In this document: piece by piece, positions 40,246-50,625 of the stretch
How positions within the stretch are numbered: the stretch's first letter is position 1
Layout: each line of letters begins with the position of its first letter
Origin: Comamonadaceae bacterium
GTDB lineage: Bacteria; Pseudomonadota; Gammaproteobacteria; Burkholderiales; Burkholderiaceae_C
Direction: 5' to 3'
Length of the DNA stretch: 64,000 bases
Assembly: GCA_947455145.1 (NCBI GenBank)
Contig: CANGME010000008.1
Coordinates: 62,001-126,000 of the forward strand
Translations under genes and position numbers: made by a program
The notes under the pieces: model-generated
Seen by the model: only the letters and a program-made list of their open reading frames with translations
Databases searched by the model: none
What the model was told of the DNA's origin: nothing

Positions 40246-41394
40246 ATGACGGCCAATCTACTTGAGTTTGATCTTGAGGGTTTGGCCCTTTTTTGTGAAG
40301 GGCTAGGGGAAAAGCGTTTTCGAGCGACGCAGCTGTTTCGCTGGATTCATCAAAAGGGTGCCTCCAGTTTCGGTGAAATGACCGATCTGGCCAAATCCCT
40401 GCGTGAAAAACTCCTCGTCTCGGCCCATGTCAAAGGCTTGGATGTTATCTCCCAGCACGTGTCATCTGACGGCACCATCAAATGGTTGTTCGACGTGGGT
40501 GGCGGCGATGCGGTGGAGGCGGTATTTATTCCTGAAGACAACCGTGGCACCCTGTGCATTTCTTCGCAAGCAGGCTGTGCAGTAGGCTGTCGTTTTTGTT
40601 CCACCGGCCATCAAGGATTCAGTCGCAACCTGACAACTGGCGAAATTGTGGCCCAGTTGTGGTTTGCCGAGCATTTTTTGCGTCGTCATTTGGGGCGTGA
40701 AGAGCGCATCATCAGCAATGTGGTGATGATGGGCATGGGCGAGCCGCTGCAAAATTACAGTGAACTCCTTCCCGCTTTGAAGGTGATGCTGGACGACCAT
40801 GCGTACGGGTTGTCTCGCCGACGTTTAACCGTGTCCACCTCAGGGGTTGTGCCCATGATGGATCGTTTGGCGCTGGACTGCCCGGTGGCTTTGGCCGTAT
40901 CACTGCACGCACCGAACGATGAGTTGCGAAGCCATTTGGTGCCCTTGAACAAAAAGTATCCGATTGAGGAGCTTTTGGCGGCGTGCAATCGCTATCTCCA
41001 GCATGCGCCCCGCGACTTCATTACCTTTGAGTACTGCATGCTGGACAAGGTCAACGACCAGCCGGAGCATGCGCGACAACTGGTCGAGTTGGTGCGTAAG
41101 TATTCAACCGGCGGCGTGTGGTGCAAATTCAACCTGATTCCGTTCAACCCCTTCCCGGCGTCAGGTTTATTGCGTTCGGCACAAAATCAAGTCGTGGCCT
41201 TCGCCAAAATCCTCATGGATGCTGGTATCGTGACCACGATCCGTAAAACACGGGGTGACGACATCGATGCGGCGTGCGGTCAATTGGCAGGAGACGTCAA
41301 AGATCGAACCCGAGTCGGCGAGCGCATGGCTCAGCAACGCACTGTGATGCTCAAGCCTGTCAAGTCATTTGAGAAAAATCACGAGGAGATTTGA
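40246..41394 (+). CDS. rlmN: Dual-specificity rRNA/tRNA adenine C2-methyltransferase RlmN
   Basis: Radical-SAM enzyme that methylates A2503 of 23S rRNA and A37 of some tRNAs. 382 residues from the ATG at 40246; an in-frame TTG ten codons upstream is possible but gives a non-family start. The Fe-S cysteines are in [12 protein letters not shown] (CxxxCxxC), the methyl-carrying cysteine in [11 protein letters not shown] near the C-terminus, and GMGEPLQNY is present. pilF follows 3 bases later. Confidence 0.97.
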   Translation: MTANLLEFDLEGLALFCEGLGEKRFRATQLFRWIHQKGASSFGEMTDLAKSLREKLLVSAHVKGLDVISQHVSSDGTIKWLFDVGGGDAVEAVFIPEDNRGTLCISSQAGCAVGCRFCSTGHQGFSRNLTTGEIVAQLWFAEHFLRRHLGREERIISNVVMMGMGEPLQNYSELLPALKVMLDDHAYGLSRRRLTVSTSGVVPMMDRLALDCPVALAVSLHAPNDELRSHLVPLNKKYPIEELLAACNRYLQHAPRDFITFEYCMLDKVNDQPEHARQLVELVRKYSTGGVWCKFNLIPFNPFPASGLLRSAQNQVVAFAKILMDAGIVTTIRKTRGDDIDAACGQLAGDVKDRTRVGERMAQQRTVMLKPVKSFEKNHEEI

Positions 41395-41397
41395 CGC

Positions 41398-42222
41398 ATG
41401 AGAATGATCGCTTCGCAACTTACACGGCCTTCTTTGTATGCAGCTCTATTTTTTCTGGCTTTGCTTGGGTTGACCGCTTGTGCCTCAGGCGGTGGCGGAT
41501 ATGAAGCTTCATCCAGCATTGAGCCGGTAACGGACTCTGACGAGCCCGAAGCGCGAAAACGGGCCAAAATCAGGATGCAATTGGCTGTTGGTTACTTTGA
41601 GCAAGGCCAAACAACGATTGCTCTGGATGAGATCAAACAGGCCTTGGTGACGGATCCTGGCTTTGCTGATGCCTTCAACTTGAGGGGGCTCATCTACATG
41701 CGCCTCAACGACATGCGCTTGGCAGATGATAGTTTCCGTCGTGCGATGTCGCTTAATCCTAACGATGCCAACGTGCTTCACAATTATGGTTGGATGCTGT
41801 GTCAGCAAAGTCGCTATACCGAGTCGGTTCAAGCATTTTCACGGGCTATTGCTAATCCGACCTATGGTGGACGTGCCAAGACCTGGATGACCCAGGGCTT
41901 GTGTCAGGTCAGAGCGGGGCAATCGGTAGAGGCTGAGCATAGTTTGGCCAAGTCGTATGAGCTGGATGCCGGTAATCCGATAACGGGTTACAACTTGACC
42001 CTGTTGCTCTTTCAGCGCGGTGATTTGAGTCGCGCGCAGTTTTATATTCGACGCCTCAACAATAGTGAATTGGCCAACGTTGAGTCCTTATGGCTGGGTA
42101 TCAAAGTGGAGCAACGGCTGGGCAATGCAGAGGCCGTGGAGCAACTGGCGGGGCAACTTCGCAAGCGCTATCCGAATTCGCGGGAGCTCTCGTCATTTGA
42201 GCGGAGTGCTTTTAATGAGTGA
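41398..42222 (+). CDS. pilF: Type IV pilus assembly lipoprotein PilF/PilW
   Basis: Outer-membrane pilotin that helps the PilQ secretin assemble. 274 residues, lipobox LTAC (Cys28), then about five TPR repeats (ARKRAKIRMQLAVGYFEQGQTTIALDEIKQAL; ADAFNLRGLIYMRLND; ANVLHNYGWMLCQQ). Its location between rlmN and rodZ is the conserved pilF site in gamma- and betaproteobacteria. The last eight bases overlap rodZ. Confidence 0.94.
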   Translation: MRMIASQLTRPSLYAALFFLALLGLTACASGGGGYEASSSIEPVTDSDEPEARKRAKIRMQLAVGYFEQGQTTIALDEIKQALVTDPGFADAFNLRGLIYMRLNDMRLADDSFRRAMSLNPNDANVLHNYGWMLCQQSRYTESVQAFSRAIANPTYGGRAKTWMTQGLCQVRAGQSVEAEHSLAKSYELDAGNPITGYNLTLLLFQRGDLSRAQFYIRRLNNSELANVESLWLGIKVEQRLGNAEAVEQLAGQLRKRYPNSRELSSFERSAFNE

Positions 42223-43180
42223 ACTTGACCGTAGCCATGATGATTCAAGCAAAGATAATGCGGTGGGCAACGAAACTATGGACGCAACTGCGGGTGCTTT
42301 GATCAAAGCTGCACGTGAACGTTGTGGCCTTCACATTGCCGCACTGGCAGTCTCATTAAAAGTGCCAGTCAAACGGCTTGAGGCTTTGGAGGCGGATCAA
42401 TGGGAGAGTTTTCCCGATGCTGTATTTGTCCGTGCCTTGGCTTCTAGCGTCTGCCGTAGCTTGAAAATTGACCCGACATCCGTGCTTGCGCTTCTGCCCA
42501 AAGCCGTGGCGCAAAGCCCATTGATTGGCTCAAAGGGAATCAATGCGCCCTTGGTAACACTAGGAGTGGCGTCGAGCAGTTCTGCGTTGGATCAGCTGTC
42601 AAAACCTGTCGTCCTGGCTGGATTATCCTTGCTGGTCAGTGCATTGGTCTTGATTTTTTTCCCCGATATAAGTCGAATCGAAGAGGTGGTCTCAAACTCT
42701 ACGCAGGCCGTGTTCCCGCCAGCACCCACAGCAGATTCAGTCTCCGCGCCTTCAGCAGATCCGATCGTTGAAAAAACGAGTGCTAATGAACCGGTGCTGC
42801 CTACTGCTTTGCCGACAAGCGCAGCCGCCTTGGTCGCGACCAATGTTACGGGCACGACTACTTCGAGTGCCGCGAATTCTAAGCCTGCCAGTCCCGGTGT
42901 TGAGTTGCTCAAGCCTACTCCATCACCTGTTGAGCTCGCCAATGCTGGCGTGTTGATTGTCAAATCAAGAGGCCCTTCTTGGGTCGAAGTAACTGATGCG
43001 CAAGGCGTGGTTCAACTCCGAAGAATTTTGGAGTCGGGTGAGCGTGTTGACGTGACTGGTGCTTTGCCATTTGCGGTTGTAGTGGGCCGTGCGGATGTGA
43101 TTGAAATTCAGTTGCGCGGCAAACCCTTCGATCTGCAAGCCGTCACCAAATCCAATGTAGCCCGATTTGAGGTGAAATAG
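42215..43180 (+). CDS. rodZ: RodZ-like cytoskeletal/HTH membrane protein
   Basis: Links MreB to the cell-wall elongation machinery. 321 residues from the ATG at 42215; a longer open frame into pilF is rejected. An N-terminal HTH_25 domain (about 26-90, [31 protein letters not shown]), one membrane helix (about 130-150, [18 protein letters not shown]), an Ala/Ser/Thr/Pro-rich periplasmic linker and a C-terminal DUF4115 beta domain (about 245-320, [15 protein letters not shown]). Confidence 0.92.
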   Translation: MSELDRSHDDSSKDNAVGNETMDATAGALIKAARERCGLHIAALAVSLKVPVKRLEALEADQWESFPDAVFVRALASSVCRSLKIDPTSVLALLPKAVAQSPLIGSKGINAPLVTLGVASSSSALDQLSKPVVLAGLSLLVSALVLIFFPDISRIEEVVSNSTQAVFPPAPTADSVSAPSADPIVEKTSANEPVLPTALPTSAAALVATNVTGTTTSSAANSKPASPGVELLKPTPSPVELANAGVLIVKSRGPSWVEVTDAQGVVQLRRILESGERVDVTGALPFAVVVGRADVIEIQLRGKPFDLQAVTKSNVARFEVK

Positions 43181-44454
43181 TGAGCATGTCTTTACCGATT
43201 GATGTGGCCTATCCGAAACCGCGCTTGACCCAGCAGTCGCGCGTCAGTTGGGGGAGCAATGTGGTGACCGTCGGTGGCGACGCGCCGGTGCGTGTGCAGT
43301 CCATGACCAACACCGACACGGTGGATGTCATTGGCACGGCCATCCAGGTCAAAGAGTTGGCCTTGGCGGGCTCAGAAATGGTTCGCATCACGGTCAATAC
43401 GCCTGAAGCCGCGCAGGCCGTTCCGCACATTCGCGAGCAGCTTGACCGCATGGGCATTGATGTGCCGTTGATTGGTGACTTCCACTACAACGGTCATACC
43501 CTTTTGAGCCAATACCCCGCCTGTGCCGAAACCTTGTCCAAATACCGTATCAACCCCGGCAATGTGGGTAAGGGCGACAAGCGTGACCGCCAGTTCGGGC
43601 AAATGATTGAAGCTGCCATGCGCTGGAACAAGCCGGTTCGCATTGGCGTGAACTGGGGTAGTTTGGATCAGGACTTGTTGGCCAGCTTGATGGACGAGAA
43701 CAGTCGCCGTGCCGTGCCTTGGGATGCCAAGCCCGTGATGTACGAGGCATTGATCACGTCTGCCCTTGATTCCGCCCGACGGGCCGAAGCCATGGGCATG
43801 GCGGGCCATCAAATCATGCTGTCCTGCAAGGTCAGCGGCGTGCAAGATTTGATTTCGGTGTACCGCGAGTTGGCCAAGCGTTGCGATTACCCGCTGCACT
43901 TGGGCCTGACTGAGGCGGGCATGGGCGGCAAGGGTACAGTCACCTCCGCCGCAGCCTTGGCGATTCTCTTGCAAGAGGGTATTGGCAACACCATTCGTGT
44001 TTCGCTGACGCCCCAGCCGGGTGAATCACGCACGCAAGAAGTGGTGATTGCTTCAGAAATTTTGCAGGCCTTGGGACTGAGAACCTTTGTGCCCAGCGTG
44101 ACGGCTTGCCCGGGTTGCGGTCGCACCACCAGCACGACGTTTCAAGAGTTGACGCAACAAATTGACGACTTTCTCAGAGACAAAATGCCGGTCTGGCGCA
44201 AGCAGTACCCGGGGGTTGAAACGCTTCGGGTGGCGGTGATGGGCTGCATTGTCAACGGCCCCGGGGAGAGCAAGCATGCCGACATCGGTATCAGTTTGCC
44301 CGGAACCGGCGAAGCCCCTGCGGCCCCCGTCTTCATTGACGGTGAAAAGCGCATGACCTTGCGTGGCGAATCCATTGCACAAGACTTCCAGCAAGTGGTT
44401 GAAAACTACATTGAAAAACGTTTCGGCACCAACACGGTTTCTGAAACGGTCTAA
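43180..44454 (+). CDS. ispG: 4-hydroxy-3-methylbut-2-enyl diphosphate synthase (IspG)
   Basis: Fe-S enzyme of the methylerythritol-phosphate isoprenoid pathway. 424 residues, the long form found in betaproteobacteria. TIM-barrel part begins [13 protein letters not shown]; the [4Fe-4S] ligands are in [10 protein letters not shown] and [11 protein letters not shown]. The GTG at 43180 overlaps the rodZ stop by one base; an ATG two codons later is equally possible. Confidence 0.97.
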   Translation: MSMSLPIDVAYPKPRLTQQSRVSWGSNVVTVGGDAPVRVQSMTNTDTVDVIGTAIQVKELALAGSEMVRITVNTPEAAQAVPHIREQLDRMGIDVPLIGDFHYNGHTLLSQYPACAETLSKYRINPGNVGKGDKRDRQFGQMIEAAMRWNKPVRIGVNWGSLDQDLLASLMDENSRRAVPWDAKPVMYEALITSALDSARRAEAMGMAGHQIMLSCKVSGVQDLISVYRELAKRCDYPLHLGLTEAGMGGKGTVTSAAALAILLQEGIGNTIRVSLTPQPGESRTQEVVIASEILQALGLRTFVPSVTACPGCGRTTSTTFQELTQQIDDFLRDKMPVWRKQYPGVETLRVAVMGCIVNGPGESKHADIGISLPGTGEAPAAPVFIDGEKRMTLRGESIAQDFQQVVENYIEKRFGTNTVSETV

Positions 44455-44462
44455 CCGTACAC

Positions 44463-45776
44463 ATGACAGAGAAAACAAGCGCCACCAGGGCGAATAAGCT
44501 GGTTGCCGTCAAAGGCATGAATGACATTTTGCCGCCCGAGTCGGCCCGCTGGGAGTGGCTGGAAGCGCAGGTGCGCACACTTATGGCGCGCTATGCCTAT
44601 GCCAATATCCGCACGCCCATTGTGGAGCCCACACCTTTGTTCGTGCGCAGTTTGGGTGAAGTGACTGATATTGTTGAGAAGGAGATGTATTCCTTTGAAG
44701 ACCGTCTGAATGGCGAGCCTTTGACGCTGCGGCCTGAAAACACGGCAGGCGTGGTGCGCGCCGTGGTGGAGCACTCCATGCTGTACGAAGGTGGCAAGCG
44801 CCTGTACTACATGGGCCCCATGTTCAGGCACGAGCGGCCACAGCGGGGGCGCTACCGGCAGTTTCACCAGATCGGTGCAGAGGCTCTGGGCTTTGCGGGT
44901 GCTGAAGTCGATGCAGAGTTGATTCTCCTGGCCGATGCCCTGTGGAAGTTGCTCGGTCTCCAGGACGTGCGTCTGGAGTTGAACAGCTTGGGTCAGCCTG
45001 ATGAGCGAAAGCTGCACCGTGCGGCCCTCATCACCTATTTTGAGCAGCACGTCGATCAGTTGGATGAAGATTCACGCCGGCGTTTGCACCTCAATCCCCT
45101 GCGCATTTTGGACACTAAAAATCCAGCGATGCAGGCCTTGGTAGAGGCTGCTCCCAAGCTCATTGAGTTTCAAGGCGAGGCCTCTTTAGGACACTTCAAC
45201 CGGGTGCGCGCCATTCTGGATGCGAATGGCGTGGCTTATAGCTTGAACCCGCGCTTGGTGCGCGGCATGGACTACTACAACCTGACGGTGTTTGAGTTCA
45301 TCACGACACGGCTCGGCTCGCAAGGCACGATTTGTGGCGGCGGTCGATTTGACTACCTTATTGAGCAAATCGGCGGCAAACCCGCACCCGCCGTGGGCTG
45401 GGCGCTGGGTGTAGAGCGGGTGCTGGAGTTGCTCAAGGAGCAAAACTCGGATGTCACGCCGCCTGCGCTGGATGCGTATGCGGTTGTGCCCGAGTTGGAC
45501 GCCTTGCCTGTGGCCATGAAGTGTTTGCAAGAACTGCGCGCCGCAGGGCTGCGTGTTCAGATGCACGCCGGCACGGGGGACGGGATGGGCAGCATGAAGT
45601 CCCAGTTCAAACGGGCAGATGCCAGCGGGGCACGGTATGCCCTGATTTTTGGTGCGGATGAGCTGAGTCAAAATTTGGTCACCATGAAATCACTTCGAGA
45701 CGGCTCAGGCAAGCAGACGACCCAGTCACTGCTCGTCGTGTCCGACTGGGCGGGCCACTTACAATCACAGGCCTGA
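44463..45776 (+). CDS. hisS: Histidine-tRNA ligase
   Basis: Class II aminoacyl-tRNA synthetase, 437 residues. Begins [16 protein letters not shown]; motif 2 [17 protein letters not shown]; histidine-binding [15 protein letters not shown] and GGGRFDYL; motif 3 [12 protein letters not shown]; a C-terminal anticodon-binding domain (about 335-430). Follows ispG after 8 bases, the common gammaproteobacterial/betaproteobacterial order. Confidence 0.98.
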   Translation: MTEKTSATRANKLVAVKGMNDILPPESARWEWLEAQVRTLMARYAYANIRTPIVEPTPLFVRSLGEVTDIVEKEMYSFEDRLNGEPLTLRPENTAGVVRAVVEHSMLYEGGKRLYYMGPMFRHERPQRGRYRQFHQIGAEALGFAGAEVDAELILLADALWKLLGLQDVRLELNSLGQPDERKLHRAALITYFEQHVDQLDEDSRRRLHLNPLRILDTKNPAMQALVEAAPKLIEFQGEASLGHFNRVRAILDANGVAYSLNPRLVRGMDYYNLTVFEFITTRLGSQGTICGGGRFDYLIEQIGGKPAPAVGWALGVERVLELLKEQNSDVTPPALDAYAVVPELDALPVAMKCLQELRAAGLRVQMHAGTGDGMGSMKSQFKRADASGARYALIFGADELSQNLVTMKSLRDGSGKQTTQSLLVVSDWAGHLQSQA

Positions 45777-45837
45777 AAGCCTGGCAGGACAAACCCTGGC
45801 GCAGTAAAGCGTCGTCCTCAATCAACTAGAAACTCTT

Positions 45838-46515
45838 ATGGCCAATCAACTCGATCTCGAAGAACAAGAACAGCTGGATCAACTCAAGCATTTTTGGGGA
45901 CAGTATGGCAACCTGATCACCTGGGTGTTGATCGCCGTGTTGTCCACTTTTGCCGCATGGAACGCTTACCAGTACTGGCAGCGTAGTCAAGCCACACAAG
46001 CCGCAGCACTTTTCGATGAGTTGGAGCGTGTGGTCAAGGGCAACGACACGGCCAAACTGGACCGTGTTTTAGGTGACATGAAGGACAAGTTCGCCTCTAC
46101 TACCTACGCGCAGCAAGCGGCATTGTTAGCCGCCAAAGTGTATTTTGAAACGGGCAAATCGGAAGAAGCGAAATCGACTTTGTTGTGGGTGGCTGACAAA
46201 TCTTCTGACACCGGCTATCAGGCGATTGCTCGTTTGCGTTTGGCGGGCATTCTGCTGGAATCCAAGGCCTATGACGAGGCACTCAAGCAGCTCTCGAACA
46301 CTTTTCCCAGTGACTTTGCTGCCTTGGTGGCAGACCGTCGCGGTGATGTTTACCTGGCTCAAGGTAAAAAAAGTGAGGCCGGTGCTGAATTTTTAAAGGC
46401 CTACCAAAGTTTGGATGAGGGTGCTGAATACCGCCGTTTGGTTGAAGTGAAGATGGCTTCCTTGGGACTCAGTGTGCCTCTGTCTAAAGCCGAGATTGTG
46501 GGAGAGAAAAAGTGA
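45838..46515 (+). CDS. yfgM: Ancillary SecYEG translocon subunit YfgM
   Basis: Single-pass inner-membrane protein that works with PpiD at the Sec translocon. 225 residues: cytoplasmic N-terminus (MANQLDLEEQEQLDQLKHFW), one membrane helix (about 25-45), then periplasmic TPR-like repeats. The stop overlaps the bamB GTG start by three bases. The order hisS-yfgM-bamB-der is the same as in E. coli. Confidence 0.95.
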   Translation: MANQLDLEEQEQLDQLKHFWGQYGNLITWVLIAVLSTFAAWNAYQYWQRSQATQAAALFDELERVVKGNDTAKLDRVLGDMKDKFASTTYAQQAALLAAKVYFETGKSEEAKSTLLWVADKSSDTGYQAIARLRLAGILLESKAYDEALKQLSNTFPSDFAALVADRRGDVYLAQGKKSEAGAEFLKAYQSLDEGAEYRRLVEVKMASLGLSVPLSKAEIVGEKK

Positions 46516-47654
46516 GCTCAGCATTTCTGGCTTGCGCCCAATACTTAAGGTGTGGACTCTCACTGTGCGTGCTAAGTGCATTAGTTGCTTGCTCCGGGAC
46601 GCCTCAAAAGCATAAGCCAATGGCGCTTTCGCCTAACGCGGGGCTCATCAATGTCAAGCAAGTTTGGGCGACCAAAGTCGGCGAGGTGACTTTTCCGCTG
46701 AATGCACAAGTTAGTGAACAGCGCATTGCCGTAGCCAATACGGCAGGTGTCGTTATGGTTCTGGATGCCGGTACAGGCTCTGAAGTTTGGCGTGCTGAGG
46801 TGGGTGCTTCTTTGGCAGCAGCCGTGGGTTACGACGGGCAAGTGGCCGCAGTTGTCACACGGAACAATGTCTTGGTCGCACTGGAGTCGGGTCGCGAATT
46901 GTGGCGTCAGCAGTTGACGGCACAAAGCTATACAGCGCCGTTGGTGGCGGGTGGGCGTGTGTTTGTGCTGGCTGCGGATCGCTCGGTCAGTGCCTATGAC
47001 GGGCAATCAGGGCGGCGTTTGTGGAGCCAGCAGCGCCCCGGCGAAGCTTTGGTGCTGCGCCAACCCGGTGTGTTGTTGGCCGTGGGGGATACCTTGGTCA
47101 CTGGATTGTCGGGCAAGCTCTTGGGGATGAATCCTCTAAATGGCAGCATTCGCTGGGAGGCACCCATTGCTTCGCCCCGGGGTACCAATGACGTGGAGCG
47201 ATTGGTCGATTTGGTGGGACCTGCCCATCGTCAAGGCAATGTCGTTTGTGCCCGGGCTTTCCAAGCCGCAGTGGGCTGCGCCGATGCCAGTCGCGGCCTT
47301 TTGCTGTGGAGCAAGCCCGGCTCGGGATCTGTGGGTCTGACGGGTGATGATCAATGGGTCTACGGTGTTGAAGCTGACAGTAGCGTGATCGCTTGGCGTC
47401 GCACCGATGGAGAGCGTGCTTGGTCTTTGGAGCAACTTCGCTACCGCGATTTGAGCGCACCTGTGGTCGTAGGTCAGTCGGTGGTGGTTGGCGATGGCGC
47501 AGGACTCCTGCACTTTTTATCTCGTGACAATGGGGCACTTCAGACACGTGTGAGCACCGATGGTTCAGCCATCGTGGCTGCACCGGTTTGGACGGGTAAC
47601 ACCGTGGTGGTGGTCACACGCAATGGCAATATCTTTGGTTTTAGGCCTGAGTAA
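46512..47654 (+). CDS. bamB: Outer-membrane protein assembly factor BamB
   Basis: Lipoprotein of the BAM complex, an eight-bladed beta-propeller of PQQ-like repeats. 380 residues; GTG start; lipobox LVAC (Cys27). Repeats are visible as recurring [42 protein letters not shown] motifs. Confidence 0.96.
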   Translation: MSSAFLACAQYLRCGLSLCVLSALVACSGTPQKHKPMALSPNAGLINVKQVWATKVGEVTFPLNAQVSEQRIAVANTAGVVMVLDAGTGSEVWRAEVGASLAAAVGYDGQVAAVVTRNNVLVALESGRELWRQQLTAQSYTAPLVAGGRVFVLAADRSVSAYDGQSGRRLWSQQRPGEALVLRQPGVLLAVGDTLVTGLSGKLLGMNPLNGSIRWEAPIASPRGTNDVERLVDLVGPAHRQGNVVCARAFQAAVGCADASRGLLLWSKPGSGSVGLTGDDQWVYGVEADSSVIAWRRTDGERAWSLEQLRYRDLSAPVVVGQSVVVGDGAGLLHFLSRDNGALQTRVSTDGSAIVAAPVWTGNTVVVVTRNGNIFGFRPE

Positions 47655-47677
47655 ATTTAGTTTTTAGGCTTAATCGA

Positions 47678-49024
47678 ATGAAACCTGTCCTGGCCTTGGT
47701 TGGTCGCCCGAATGTGGGCAAATCCACGCTGTTTAACCGACTCACCAAAACACGCGATGCCATCGTGGCGGACTTCGCAGGCCTCACACGAGACCGCCAT
47801 TACGGCAATGGCAAGCAGGGCAAGCACGAGTACATCGTGATTGACACCGGGGGCTTCGAGCCCGACGCCAGCACCGGTATTTACAAAGAAATGGCCAAGC
47901 AGACGCAGCAGGCTGTGGCCGAGGCTGACGTCGTCATTTTTGTGGTCGATGCACGCGGTGGTATTTCAAGCCAAGACCATGACATTGCCAAATACCTTCG
48001 CCGCCTGGGTAAGCCCTGCGTGCTGGCCGCCAATAAGGCCGAAGGCATGCAAGAGGGGCGCGCCCAACTGGTCGAATTTTTTGAATTGGGCTTGGGCGAG
48101 GTCTACCCCATTTCAGCATCCCACGGGCAGGGCATTCGTGACTTGGTTGATCTGGCTTTAGAGCCACTCAATTTGCCTGATCCCGAAGAAGACGATGGCA
48201 ACTTGGACGCTGGCATTATCAAGTTGGCAGTGGCGGGGCGGCCCAATGTGGGCAAGTCCACCTTGATCAACACCTGGCTAGGCGAAGAACGCTTGGTCGC
48301 CTTTGATTTGCCGGGGACTACACGGGATGCGATCTCCGTCCCCTTTGAGCGCGAGGGTCAGATGTTTGAGCTGATTGACACGGCTGGCTTGCGCCGCAAA
48401 GGCCAAGTGTTTGAGGCTATAGAGAAGTTCTCAGTCGTTAAAACCTTGCAGGCGATTGAGTCGGCCAATGTGGTGTTGCTGCTGCTGGATGCAACCCAAG
48501 GCGTCACCGATCAGGACGCGCATATTGCGGGTTACATCCTGGAGTCTGGCCGCGCCGTGGTCTTGGCGGTCAACAAATGGGACACAGTGGATGACTACCA
48601 GCGCCAACTCGTTCAACGCTCGATTGAAACGCGCCTGACTTTTTTGAAATTTGCGAGTCTGCATTTCATCTCTGCCAAAAAACGTCAAGGCTTGGGGCCG
48701 GTGTGGGCTTCCATCATCCAGGCGCACAAGGCGGCGAATTGTAAGATGTCAACGCCCATCCTCACGCGCTTGCTGTTGGAGGCGGTGCAGTTCCAGACGC
48801 CCAAACGCTCAGGTATGTTCCGCCCCAAGCTGCGCTACGCTCACCAAGGGGGCATGAATCCGCCGGTGATCGTGATTCACGGCAACTCGTTGGATCACGT
48901 GCCCGAATCGTACAAACGATTTCTGGAAGGTCGTTTCCGTAAGGAGTTCGATTTGGTGGGCACGCCTTTGCGCATCCAGATGAAGACCTCGCGCAACCCC
49001 TACGCCGACAATGACGGGGATTAA
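47678..49024 (+). CDS. der: Ribosome biogenesis GTPase Der (EngA)
   Basis: Tandem-GTPase factor for 50S subunit maturation. 448 residues with two G domains, each with GRPNVGKST (8-16 and about 187-195), their DTGG/DTAG switch motifs and NKAE/NKWD specificity motifs, and a C-terminal KH-like domain (about 360-440). Confidence 0.98.
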   Translation: MKPVLALVGRPNVGKSTLFNRLTKTRDAIVADFAGLTRDRHYGNGKQGKHEYIVIDTGGFEPDASTGIYKEMAKQTQQAVAEADVVIFVVDARGGISSQDHDIAKYLRRLGKPCVLAANKAEGMQEGRAQLVEFFELGLGEVYPISASHGQGIRDLVDLALEPLNLPDPEEDDGNLDAGIIKLAVAGRPNVGKSTLINTWLGEERLVAFDLPGTTRDAISVPFEREGQMFELIDTAGLRRKGQVFEAIEKFSVVKTLQAIESANVVLLLLDATQGVTDQDAHIAGYILESGRAVVLAVNKWDTVDDYQRQLVQRSIETRLTFLKFASLHFISAKKRQGLGPVWASIIQAHKAANCKMSTPILTRLLLEAVQFQTPKRSGMFRPKLRYAHQGGMNPPVIVIHGNSLDHVPESYKRFLEGRFRKEFDLVGTPLRIQMKTSRNPYADNDGD

Positions 49025-49083
49025 TGAAGTCGGCGCAATAAAATAATCGGAACTTTTCCTTCGGAAATTGACCCACAATCACA

Positions 49084-49112
49084 TTGACATCTGCACCCTG
49101 TGGTAAGGTCAT
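49084..49112 (+). promoter_or_regulatory. Candidate hfq promoter
   Basis: A perfect TTGACA -35 (49084-49089) is followed 17 bases later by GGTCAT (three of six -10 bases), 38 bases before the hfq GTG. The weak -10 makes this tentative. A short TTTCC-TTC-GGAAA hairpin lies just upstream (49055-49067), after the der stop. Confidence 0.35.
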
Positions 49113-49149
49113 ACATTCTTTCAACAACGCTCTAAACACGGAGAATATC

Positions 49150-49398
49150 GTGAACAACAAAGGTCAGTTACTTCAAGACCCTTTCCTCAATACCCTGCGC
49201 CGTGAACACGTGCCGGTCTCCATTTACTTGGTGAACGGCATCAAATTACAAGGCCAGATTGAGTCGTTTGATCAATACGTCGTTTTACTTCGCAATACGG
49301 TGACCCAAATGGTTTACAAACACGCCATTTCGACCATCGTGCCGGGTCGCGCCGTTAATTTCACGTCGGATGCCAATGAGTCTCCCGCTGCCACTTGA
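49150..49398 (+). CDS. hfq: RNA chaperone Hfq
   Basis: Hexameric Sm-like protein that pairs small RNAs with mRNAs. 82 residues from GTG at 49150, which has GGAG six bases upstream; the frame is open 22 codons earlier but the family starts here ([20 protein letters not shown]). Sm1 ([25 protein letters not shown]) and Sm2 ([11 protein letters not shown]) motifs are intact; the C-terminal tail is short, as in other betaproteobacteria. The stop shares one base with the hflX ATG. Confidence 0.98.
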   Translation: MNNKGQLLQDPFLNTLRREHVPVSIYLVNGIKLQGQIESFDQYVVLLRNTVTQMVYKHAISTIVPGRAVNFTSDANESPAAT

Positions 49399-50573
49399 TG
49401 GACAGTCGGGTGAGTCAGTCAGTTGCTGCGCCGACTATTTTGGTCGGTGTGGACTTGGGACTTCCCCATTTTGATGCTGAACTTGAGGAATTAGGCCTGC
49501 TGGCCCAAACAGCAGGCTTGAATCCCGTTGCGCGTATCACTTGCAAACGCAAAGCCCCTGATGCGGCCCTGTTTGTGGGCAGCGGCAAGGCTGATGAAAT
49601 CAAACAACTCGCGCTGCTCCATGGTGCGCAGGAAATCTTGTTTGACCAAAGCCTGAGCCCAGCCCAACAGCGCAATTTAGAGCGGCAGATGGACTTACCC
49701 GTCAATGACCGCACGCTGCTGATTCTGCAAATCTTTGCCCAGCGCGCGCGCAGCCACGAGGGCAAGCTCCAAGTCGAATTGGCACGCCTACAGTACCTCA
49801 GTACCCGCTTGGTGCGACGCTGGTCGCACCTGGAGCGGCAAACCGGTGGCGCGGGTGTGCGGGGCGGCCCTGGCGAGAAGCAAATTGAGCTGGATCGCCG
49901 CATGATTGGCGAGGCCATCAAGCGCACTAAAGAGCGTTTGACTAAAGTTAAAAAACAGCGTCAAACGCAACGCCGCCAGCGTGAACGGCGCGATGCCTTC
50001 AACATCTCGCTGGTGGGTTATACCAACGCGGGCAAGACAACGCTGTTCAATACCTTGGTCAAGGCCCGCGCCTATGCAGCTGATCAGTTGTTCGCCACGC
50101 TGGACACAACTACCCGCCAGCTCTACCTGGGCGACGCTGGGCGCTCCGTATCGCTATCCGACACAGTGGGTTTTATTCGGGATTTGCCGCACGGTTTGAT
50201 CGACGCATTTCAGGCCACGCTGCAAGAGGCGGTGGATGCCGATCTTTTGCTGCATGTCGTGGATGCATCCAACCCCAACTTTCCTGAGCAAATTGCTGAG
50301 GTGCAGCGCGTGCTGGTGGAAATCGGCGCGGCGGATATTCCACAAGTGCTGGTGTTTAACAAGCTGGACGCCATAGAGGCCGAACGCAGACCCCTGCAAG
50401 TGGAAGACAGCTACGAGGTGGATGGCGTTGCCAGTCCCCGCGTATTTGTGAGTGCACGGCAGGGCGAAGGTGTGACACAGTTGCGGCAGCGTTTGGCAAG
50501 AATCGTCAATGAGCTTCAGCAAACGGCACCCAGTGAGATAAATTTGAATGAAAATGACTTGATAGAAGACTGA
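49398..50573 (+). CDS. hflX: GTPase HflX
   Basis: Ribosome-associated GTPase that splits stalled 70S ribosomes. 391 residues from the ATG at 49398. N-terminal HflX domain (VGSGKADEIKQLA), a coiled coil (about 155-190), then the G domain with GYTNAGKTTLFN, SDTVGFIRDLP and FNKLD. Standard hfq-hflX-hflK-hflC order. Confidence 0.97.
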   Translation: MDSRVSQSVAAPTILVGVDLGLPHFDAELEELGLLAQTAGLNPVARITCKRKAPDAALFVGSGKADEIKQLALLHGAQEILFDQSLSPAQQRNLERQMDLPVNDRTLLILQIFAQRARSHEGKLQVELARLQYLSTRLVRRWSHLERQTGGAGVRGGPGEKQIELDRRMIGEAIKRTKERLTKVKKQRQTQRRQRERRDAFNISLVGYTNAGKTTLFNTLVKARAYAADQLFATLDTTTRQLYLGDAGRSVSLSDTVGFIRDLPHGLIDAFQATLQEAVDADLLLHVVDASNPNFPEQIAEVQRVLVEIGAADIPQVLVFNKLDAIEAERRPLQVEDSYEVDGVASPRVFVSARQGEGVTQLRQRLARIVNELQQTAPSEINLNENDLIED

Positions 50574-50625
50574 TTAGGCACAATCTTCAGGTTGAACACA
50601 TCAGAGACGACAACGAGACGAAACA

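Noticed and set aside
42065-42214. 50-codon N-terminal extension of rodZ
   Set aside because: It lies within pilF in another frame; the HTH domain and a good overlap start support 42215.
45768-45783. CAGGC-GCCTG hairpin at the hisS stop
   Set aside because: Only five pairs and no U-run; it overlaps coding sequence, so not called as a terminator.
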